This document shows, piece by piece, positions 7,372 through 12,015 of a stretch of DNA of 12,015 nt (position 1 is its first letter; every line of letters starts with the position of its first letter). This DNA is from a bacterium. GTDB lineage: Bacteria > Krumholzibacteriota > Krumholzibacteria > LZORAL124-64-63. The notes beneath the pieces were generated by a model. It was not told where the DNA came from and did not search any database. It was given only the letters and a program-made list of their open reading frames with translations. The DNA is taken from NCBI GenBank assembly GCA_003646045.1, contig QNDV01000035.1, positions 1-12,015 on the forward strand. The letters are read 5' to 3'. The position numbers and the translations under genes are program-made.

Positions 7372-8676
7372 TCACTCCTGCTCGCCCCGCGGCCAGCGGC
7401 TGCTGGATACGGCGGGGACGGGTTCGCGGATGAGGGCCTCGAATTCGGGGCGGAACTTGTCCAGGAAACTGCGCATGGGCATGACCGCGGCGTCGGCCAG
7501 GGGACAGATGGTCAGCCCGGCCATGCCGCCACAGACGTGTTCGATAAGATCCAGGTCCTTGGCCGAGCCCTCACCGCCGCGCAACCGCTTGACGATCCGG
7601 TACAACCAGCCGGTTCCCTCGCGGCAGGGCGTGCACTGACCGCATGACTCGTCATAGTAGAAGTGCATCAGCACCTGGATCAGCTCGACCATGTCACTGC
7701 GCTCGGGGATGACGATCATCCCGCCGGAGCCCAGCATGGTGCCGGCCTGTCCCAGGCTCTCGTAGTCCAGGTTGCAGTTCATGATATCGGCCGCCGGCAG
7801 CACCGGCACCGAACTGCCACCCACGATGACCGCCTTCAGTTCCTCGCCGTCAGCCATGCCGCCCAGCCACTCGTGGAAGAACTCGCGGAAGGACAGACCC
7901 AACGGGATCTCGTAGACACCGGGACGCTTGACCGGGCCACTCACCGAAAACAGCTTGGTGCCACAGGACTTCTCGGTGCCGATGGCCTTGTACGCCGCCG
8001 CCCCGTTGTTGAGTATCCAGGGTACCGAAGCCACCGATTCCACGTTGTTCACGATGGTCGGCTTGTCGAGGAAACCCTGCACCGCCGGGAAGGGCGGCTT
8101 GATGCTGGGCTGTCCCTTGCGGCCCTCGATGGAATTGATCAGGCCCGTTTCCTCGCCACAGATATAGGCGCCCGCGCCCTTGTGCACGATCATGTCCAGG
8201 TCGTAGCCGCTGCCCAGGATGTTGCGGCCCAGGTAGCCAGCCGCGTAGGCCTCGTCCACGGCCTTCTGCACCCGGTCCACCAGCCAGCCGAATTCGCCGC
8301 GTATGTAGATGAACGCGGTCCGCGCATTCACCGCGAAGCAGCTGATGATGGTGCCTTCGATGGTCTGGTGCGGATCATAGTCCAGCAGGTAGCGGTCCTT
8401 GAAGGTGCCGGGCTCGGACTCGTCGGCGTTGACCATGAAATAGATCATATCGGCGCCCTCGGGCACGAAGCCCCACTTGACACCGGTGGGAAAGCCGGCG
8501 CCGCCGCGTCCCCGCAGACCGGCGTCCTTGACCACCTCGCGCACCTCGGACGGTTGCATGCCCGACAACGCCATGCGCAGGGCCGTGTAGCCGCCCTCCG
8601 CCTCGTAGACAGCCAGCTTGTGTCCGTTATCACGGCCGAAGCGCGCCGAGAGGATCTGCAATTCCTTCGGGGTCAC
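7372..8676 (-). CDS. nuoF: NADH-quinone oxidoreductase subunit F (NuoF), NADH/FMN-binding
   Basis: NuoF binds NADH and FMN and carries the N3 [4Fe-4S] cluster; it performs hydride transfer at the tip of the peripheral arm. The glycine-rich FMN/NADH motif is at 56-68 (GRGGAGFPTGVKW), followed by NADESEPGTFKDR (83-95). The second nucleotide-binding motif GAGAYICGEETGL is at 167-179. The N3 cysteines are C345, C348 and C351 (ESCGQCTPCREGT) with the distal C391 (GLTICPLADA). Its 434 residues match the family. The start is GTG at 8676, with GGAGG 6 nt upstream; the first internal Met is residue 35, too far in. It lies 1 nt after the nuoE stop, so the two genes of the NADH-oxidising pair are probably translationally coupled. 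Confidence 0.98.
   Translation of the reverse strand: MTPKELQILSARFGRDNGHKLAVYEAEGGYTALRMALSGMQPSEVREVVKDAGLRGRGGAGFPTGVKWGFVPEGADMIYFMVNADESEPGTFKDRYLLDYDPHQTIEGTIISCFAVNARTAFIYIRGEFGWLVDRVQKAVDEAYAAGYLGRNILGSGYDLDMIVHKGAGAYICGEETGLINSIEGRKGQPSIKPPFPAVQGFLDKPTIVNNVESVASVPWILNNGAAAYKAIGTEKSCGTKLFSVSGPVKRPGVYEIPLGLSFREFFHEWLGGMADGEELKAVIVGGSSVPVLPAADIMNCNLDYESLGQAGTMLGSGGMIVIPERSDMVELIQVLMHFYYDESCGQCTPCREGTGWLYRIVKRLRGGEGSAKDLDLIEHVCGGMAGLTICPLADAAVMPMRSFLDKFRPEFEALIREPVPAVSSSRWPRGEQE
7375..7379 (-). promoter_or_regulatory. Ribosome binding site deciding the ATG start of nuoG
   Basis: AGGAG in the last codons of nuoF lies 8 nt before the ATG at 7366. An in-frame GTG at 7375-7373 overlaps the site itself and cannot use it, so the shorter protein (MAKLTIDGTEIEV) is preferred. 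Confidence 0.7.
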
Positions 8677-8677
8677 G

Positions 8678-9217
8678 TCAGTCCTCCAGTTCCCGGTCGG
8701 TGTCCGCCCGCGGTATCTCGCCGCGCTTCAGGCTCTCCAGCAGATCGTCGGCTTTCTCGGGCGTCAGGTATTCGTAGAGGTGCCTGCCCAGCTGCAGGCA
8801 GGGTCCGTGTCCACAGGCCCCCAGGCATTCCGCACCCTCGAGGGCGAAACGACCGTCGGGGGTCGTCTCACCCAGCCGGATACCCAGGCGTTTCTCGAGG
8901 TGGGCGATCAATGGCCTGGCACCCATGATATGGCAGCTGATGTTGTGGCAGACCTGCAGCACGTACTCGGCCTGCGGTTCGGTACGGAACATGGTGTAGA
9001 AACTGAGCACCTCGTGCACCCGGGCCGGGGTCATTTCCAGTTTGCCCACCAGGAAATCGATGCCGGCGGGAGGCACATGGCCCAGTTCGTCCTGGATCGT
9101 CCAGATGCAGGGCATCAGCGCACTGGCCTTCGTCGGGTAGCGCTCCACCAGGGCCTCGATGCGGGCCCGGCTCGCGTCCGAAAGGCTGAAGGCGTTGTCG
9201 GCGACCGGTTGGCTCAT
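8678..9217 (-). CDS. nuoE: NADH-quinone oxidoreductase subunit E (NuoE), thioredoxin-like [2Fe-2S]
   Basis: NuoE is the small partner of NuoF and carries the off-path [2Fe-2S] cluster N1a in a thioredoxin-like domain. The four ligands have the family spacing: C90-x4-C95 (VCHNISC) and C131-x3-C135 (ECLGACGHGPC). The helical N-terminal segment includes YPTKASALMPCIWTIQDELG (27-46), and VHEVLSFYTMF (67-77) precedes the cluster domain. Both are standard for the family. The protein has 179 residues from the ATG at 9217 (MSQPVADN). A longer reading from 9265 would overlap the end of nuoCD and adds an unconserved MPASWTASRR sequence, so I rejected it. The ribosome site is modest (GAAAGG about 11 nt upstream, or GAG closer). 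It lies 25 nt after nuoCD and 1 nt before nuoF. Confidence 0.97.
   Translation of the reverse strand: MSQPVADNAFSLSDASRARIEALVERYPTKASALMPCIWTIQDELGHVPPAGIDFLVGKLEMTPARVHEVLSFYTMFRTEPQAEYVLQVCHNISCHIMGARPLIAHLEKRLGIRLGETTPDGRFALEGAECLGACGHGPCLQLGRHLYEYLTPEKADDLLESLKRGEIPRADTDRELED
8683..8687 (-). promoter_or_regulatory. Ribosome binding site deciding the GTG start of nuoF
   Basis: GGAGG sits in the last codons of nuoE, 6 nt upstream of the GTG at 8676. It is a near-ideal site and supports GTG as the start. Confidence 0.75.
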
Positions 9218-9242
9218 GTTCTCGAAACCTTTCGGGCGGCGG

Positions 9243-10964
9243 CTAGCGGTCCAGCTCGCCGGCAATGATGTTCAGGCTGCCCAGGGTGGCGATGGCGTCC
9301 GGGATCATGCCCCCCCTTACCAGCCAGGCATAGGACGCAAAGATCGAGAAGCAGGGCGGCCTCACCTTCAGGCGATAGGGGCGTCCGCTGCCGTCACTGA
9401 TGCAGTAGTATCCCAACTCGCCATTGGCCCCCTCGCCGAAGCCGTAGGCCTCGCCCGCCGGTACCGGAATACCCTCGGAGACCAGCTTGAACTGGTTCAT
9501 CACACCTTCGATACTGCCGTAGACCTGCTGTTTCGGCGGCAGCACCACATCATGATTGTCGATGTTCAGTGGCCCGTCGGGCAACGTCTCGAGAGCCTGC
9601 AGTACGATGGAGCGGCTCTGCACCATCTCCGCCATGCGAACCATGACGCGGTCATGGGTGTCGCCGTCGGTGCCCGTGGGGATATCGAACTCGTAGTTCT
9701 CGTAGCCCGAATAGGGAGCGTGTTTGCGCAGATCATGGGCCAGGCCGGTGGCCCGCAGGCAGGGACCGGTGTAGCCGGCACTCAGGGCGTCTTCGCGGCT
9801 GATGACACCCACACCCACGGTCCGGTCCAGGAAAATCCTGTTGCGTGCGATCAGCTTCATGACGTCGGTATTGCCCGCCACCATTTCGTCCAGCTTGACT
9901 CTCACCTCGTCTGCGAAACCATCATAGAGGTCGTGACTCATGCCACCGATGCGCGCGTAGTTGGTGGTCAACCGCGAGCCACAGAGCTTCTCGAGGGTCT
10001 CGTAAATGCTCTCGCGCACATTGTAGAGGTACCAGTAGTTGGTCAGGGCGCCCACGTCCACCAGGTTGGCACAGATGCAGACCAGGTGGTCGATGATGCG
10101 CGAAAGCTCGCTGACGATGACCCGGATGGCCTGGGTGCGGGGTGTGGCCTCGACACCGATGAGCTTCTCCACCGCCATGGCGTAGATGGAGTTGTTGAGC
10201 ATGGCCGAGCAGTAGTTCAGGCGATCGGTGTAGGGCATGACCTGGGCCCAGGTGTGATCCTCGGCCTCCTTCTCGAAGCAGCGATGGATGTAACCGATCT
10301 CCGTCCGCGCCTCGACGATGGTCTCGCCGTCCAGCAGGACTTCAGCCCTGAGGGCACCGTGCATGGCCGGGTGGCTGGGACCCAGATTCACCGTCAGCAG
10401 ATCAGAGGGATGAACCTCGTCCATGGGCCCGAGGGGATCACTGTCGATGGCGTTGGCCCGGGCCGCGGCGGCAACGATATCCTCGTCGGTGAACAGGTGC
10501 TCCGGACGCGAACACTCCTGGCCCTGCTCGATGGGATAGTCCTTGCGCAGGGCATGCCCCTCGAACTCATGATGGCAGAGGATGCGCCGCAGGTCCGGGT
10601 GTCCCGCGAAGGGAATTCCGTAGAGGTCGTAGACCTCGCGCTCCGCCCAGTCCGCGCTGCGGTAGATCCCGTGGGCGCTGGGCACGGCGGCGTCCTCGGC
10701 CACCCCCACCTTGACCTGCACCCGGTGGTTGTTGCACCACGAGCGCAACAGGTACACCACATCGAAGCGTTCCTTGCGGTCGGGGTAGTCCACCCCCACC
10801 ACATCCGACAATTGTTCGCAGCCTTCCCGGTCCCGCAGGTGGCCCAGGACATCCAGCAGGCGGTCGGGCGCCACGGTCACCGATTCGTCGCCGTGGCTGC
10901 TGTCGGTGCCCAGGATGGCCGATCCGAATTCCTGCTGCAGGCGTTCGACGAGCTTCTGGCTCAT
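9243..10964 (-). CDS. nuoCD: Fused NADH-quinone oxidoreductase subunits C and D (NuoCD)
   Basis: This 573-residue protein combines the 30-kDa NuoC domain (about 1-150) and the 49-kDa NuoD domain (about 190-573), joined by a linker of about 40 residues. Together with NuoB, NuoD forms the quinone-reduction site. The NuoC signature is at 106-144: WAEREVYDLYGI, GHPDLRRIL and GHALRKDYP. The NuoD domain begins TVNLGPSHPAMHGALR (191-206) and includes H202 and Y251 (in PYTDRLNY), the positions of the quinone-head His and Tyr in well-studied complexes. RCFEKEAE (228-235) is a variant of the usual RGIEK-type segment. There is no stop or frameshift between the domains. E. coli has the same fusion at nearly the same length. 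I chose ATG 10964 (MSQKLVERL), although its ribosome site is weak; upstream in-frame ATGs at 11045 and 11069 would overlap nuoB. Confidence 0.97.
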   Translation of the reverse strand: MSQKLVERLQQEFGSAILGTDSSHGDESVTVAPDRLLDVLGHLRDREGCEQLSDVVGVDYPDRKERFDVVYLLRSWCNNHRVQVKVGVAEDAAVPSAHGIYRSADWAEREVYDLYGIPFAGHPDLRRILCHHEFEGHALRKDYPIEQGQECSRPEHLFTDEDIVAAAARANAIDSDPLGPMDEVHPSDLLTVNLGPSHPAMHGALRAEVLLDGETIVEARTEIGYIHRCFEKEAEDHTWAQVMPYTDRLNYCSAMLNNSIYAMAVEKLIGVEATPRTQAIRVIVSELSRIIDHLVCICANLVDVGALTNYWYLYNVRESIYETLEKLCGSRLTTNYARIGGMSHDLYDGFADEVRVKLDEMVAGNTDVMKLIARNRIFLDRTVGVGVISREDALSAGYTGPCLRATGLAHDLRKHAPYSGYENYEFDIPTGTDGDTHDRVMVRMAEMVQSRSIVLQALETLPDGPLNIDNHDVVLPPKQQVYGSIEGVMNQFKLVSEGIPVPAGEAYGFGEGANGELGYYCISDGSGRPYRLKVRPPCFSIFASYAWLVRGGMIPDAIATLGSLNIIAGELDR

Positions 10965-10978
10965 GCTGTTCCGTTCCC

Positions 10979-11000
10979 GGACCGGGCCGCAGCCCCGTCC
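10979..11000 (-). other. Possible stem-loop in the nuoB-nuoCD spacer
   Basis: The 64-nt spacer 10965-11028 is GC-rich. Within it, GGACGGGGC and GGCCCGGTCC can pair with single-base bulges around a short loop, ending about 15 nt before the nuoCD start. No U-tract follows, so an intrinsic terminator is unlikely. It could modulate nuoCD translation, whose ribosome site is poor. This was paired by eye, without an energy calculation. Confidence 0.3.
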
Positions 11001-11028
11001 CAGCTGGAGGTTGTGACGAGATGCGGGT

Positions 11029-11577
11029 TCAACCCTGAACCTCATTCCGGAACTCGTTCCGGACGTCACTCCGGACGTCGTCGTGCCCGGTATGTCTCAC
11101 CGCCGCGGGCACCAATCCCTCCTTCTCCACCTTGGCCTGGATGAGGGTCAGGGCATAGAGAAGATTCTCCGGAGTCGGGGGGCAGCCGGCCACGTACATA
11201 TCCACCGGTATGATCCGGTCCGCACCCTGCAGTGTGCTGTAGTTGTTGTAGAAGCCGCCGCTGCTGGCGCAGGCACCCATGGCGATGACCCACTTGGGCT
11301 CAGCCATCTGGGCATAGATGGTCTTGAGTATGGGCGCCTGCTTGTAGCTGATGGTCCCGGCGATGATCATCAGATCACTCTGCCGCGGCGAGAATCTCAC
11401 CAGTTCCGCACCGAAGCGGCTGATGTCGTTGTAACTGGAAACCGTACTCATGAATTCGATGGCGCAGCAGGCCACTCCGAAGGGCAGGGGCCACAGGGAA
11501 TATTTCCGGCCCCAGTTCACGGCTTGGCGCAGACGCGTCGTAATGAAATTGCTGGGGTTTTCCAGGTCTACTGCCAT
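11029..11577 (-). CDS. nuoB: NADH-quinone oxidoreductase subunit B (NuoB), N2 cluster subunit
   Basis: NuoB binds the terminal [4Fe-4S] cluster N2, which reduces quinone at the interface with NuoD. The unusual tandem-cysteine ligand set is complete: C37-C38 (FGVACCAIE), C103 (GACASSGG) and C132 (VAGCPPTPE). RFGAELVRFSPRQSDLMIIA (54-73) and PKWVIAMGAC are standard family segments. The protein has 182 residues from the ATG at 11577 (MAVDLENPSNF). A G-rich ribosome site (GGGGGG) lies just upstream, and the first 10 nt overlap the end of nuoA. The C-terminal tail after about residue 165 is a charged repeat (DDVRSDVRNEFRNEV) encoded by a 12-bp tandem repeat. It lies beyond the conserved domain and probably has no catalytic role. 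Confidence 0.98.
   Translation of the reverse strand: MAVDLENPSNFITTRLRQAVNWGRKYSLWPLPFGVACCAIEFMSTVSSYNDISRFGAELVRFSPRQSDLMIIAGTISYKQAPILKTIYAQMAEPKWVIAMGACASSGGFYNNYSTLQGADRIIPVDMYVAGCPPTPENLLYALTLIQAKVEKEGLVPAAVRHTGHDDVRSDVRNEFRNEVQG
11041..11076. repeat. Three 12-bp imperfect tandem repeats in the 3' end of nuoB
   Basis: On the plus strand the units are CTCATTCCGGAA, CTCGTTCCGGAC and GTCACTCCGGAC, which share the core YTCCGGAM. Because 12 is a multiple of 3, they encode a four-residue protein repeat (VRSD, VRNE, FRNE) in the NuoB tail without changing frame. The following bases (GTCGTCGTG) may be a decayed fourth unit. Confidence 0.75.
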
Positions 11578-11939
11578 TCCAGCCCCCCCTTTCTCCAGAT
11601 GTATGCGAAGCCCACCAGCAGCACGGTCACGAACGCTCCCATTTCGCCCAGGGCATACATGCCGTGGCCCGCATCCAGCAGGCCCTGGTAGATAATGACC
11701 CAAGGATAGAGGAAGACCGCTTCGAGATCGAAGAGCAGGAAGAAAAGGGCCACCAGGAAGAAGCGTACGAAGAACCTGATCTGCGTCGAACCCCGCACGG
11801 GAACACCACACTCGTAGGTGGAATCCTTCAGTGCGGAGGGACGCCGTGGACCCAGCCAGAAGCTGAGCCCGAGGAATAACCCGGAAAAGGCCGTCGCTAC
11901 GGCCAGTACCAGCAGTACGGGCAGGAACTGAGCGGGCAT
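11568..11939 (-). CDS. nuoA: NADH-quinone oxidoreductase subunit A (NuoA)
   Basis: NuoA (ND3 homologue) is a three-helix membrane subunit; its loop between helices 1 and 2 borders the quinone site. The protein has 123 residues with helices at about 5-29, 59-82 and 98-115. The loop carries the conserved STYECGVP with C44. Helix 2 has LFFLLFDLEAVFLYPW with acidic residues D71 and E73, and helix 3 has E99; these match the acidic residues known to matter in E. coli NuoA. The ATG at 11939 (MPAQFLPVL) has AGGAG 5 nt upstream. A TTG 63 nt further out would add MVGPVNGPGNVTLR, which is not NuoA-like. It is the first gene of the cluster and overlaps nuoB by 10 nt. Confidence 0.97.
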   Translation of the reverse strand: MPAQFLPVLLVLAVATAFSGLFLGLSFWLGPRRPSALKDSTYECGVPVRGSTQIRFFVRFFLVALFFLLFDLEAVFLYPWVIIYQGLLDAGHGMYALGEMGAFVTVLLVGFAYIWRKGGLEWQ

Positions 11940-12015
11940 GGACACTCCTGGCGTGGGAAGACGCAAGGTCACGTTACCCGGTCCGTTGACGGGTCCGACC
12001 AACCCCTCGAATCAA
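11940..12015 (-). other. nuoA leader region, with a small hairpin; no clear promoter
   Basis: These 76 bases upstream of nuoA hold no gene that I can recognise. At 11976-11994 the minus strand can fold as ACCC-GTC, loop AACG, GAC-(bulged C)-GGGT. No U-tract follows on either strand, so it is not an intrinsic terminator. TTGATT at the window edge resembles a -35 box, but no -10 box follows at 16-18 nt. The operon promoter is probably upstream of the window. Confidence 0.35.
11945..11949 (-). promoter_or_regulatory. Ribosome binding site of nuoA
   Basis: AGGAG lies 5 nt upstream of the ATG at 11939. This supports the 123-residue NuoA over a longer reading from the TTG at 12002. Confidence 0.7.

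Noticed and set aside
10965..11069. N-terminal extension of NuoCD from in-frame ATGs at 11069 or 11045
   Set aside because: These starts overlap the nuoB coding end and the tandem repeat, lack ribosome sites and add residues unlike any NuoC N-terminus. MSQKLVERL from 10964 fits the family.
9159..11144. 661-codon open frame on the plus strand opposite nuoCD
   Set aside because: It lies wholly antisense to genes with complete family motifs, and its translation is rich in His, Gln, Gly and Asp with no recognisable domain. High GC at third codon positions removes stops from the opposite strand, which explains such long frames.
11940..12002. N-terminal extension of NuoA from a TTG at 12002
   Set aside because: It adds 21 residues unlike NuoA and ignores the well-placed AGGAG before ATG 11939.
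12000..12015. Sequence CTCGAATC near the right edge as a tRNA T-loop
   Set aside because: The flanking bases do not form a T-stem and no acceptor stem is visible. Only a few bases are available, so I do not call a tRNA.
1..12015. A [NiFe]-hydrogenase group 4, formate hydrogenlyase or Mrp antiporter cluster built from the same subunit families
   Set aside because: NuoD lacks visible NiFe-binding CxxC pairs at its ends, and the cluster contains NuoE, NuoF and NuoG with intact NADH, FMN and Fe-S motifs in canonical nuo order. It is therefore complex I.

Overview
The window is almost entirely one minus-strand gene cluster, and every gene in it encodes a subunit of the proton-pumping NADH:quinone oxidoreductase (respiratory complex I, NDH-1). 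Read in the direction of transcription (from position 12015 down to 1), the order is nuoA, nuoB, nuoCD (fused), nuoE, nuoF, nuoG, nuoH, nuoI, nuoJ, nuoK, nuoL and the first 357 codons of nuoM. nuoM runs off the left edge, and nuoN would be expected beyond it. Neighbouring genes overlap by up to 10 nt or are separated by 1 to 76 nt, so a single polycistronic transcript is the natural reading. No stretch of 300 bases lacks a gene. I saw no RNA gene, mobile element, CRISPR array or attachment site, and no convincing promoter or terminator.

The genes divide into the three modules of the enzyme. NuoE, NuoF and NuoG form the NADH-oxidising tip, with FMN and most of the Fe-S clusters. NuoB, NuoCD and NuoI form the connecting arm that carries electrons to cluster N2 and quinone. 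NuoA, H, J, K, L and M are the membrane arm that couples electron flow to proton pumping. All motif cysteines, glutamates and lysines I looked for are present, so the enzyme should be functional.

The organism is a bacterium with GC-rich DNA (roughly 60-65% by eye), probably Pseudomonadota or a related phylum. A fused NuoCD and an intact N7 cluster motif in NuoG recall E. coli. NuoA and the NuoD domain (for example the variant HRCFEKEAE) look more like what I remember of deltaproteobacterial-grade complexes than the classic alpha/beta/mitochondrial type. I do not assign a genus.

I did not find an undescribed system here. The points worth a second look are architectural variants inside a known complex: a NuoG with a strongly reduced molybdopterin-oxidoreductase-like domain, a NuoH about 100 residues longer than the E. 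coli protein with two probable extra membrane helices, a short 12-bp tandem repeat in the 3' end of nuoB, and two 64-76 nt intra-operon spacers that can form hairpins or palindromes.
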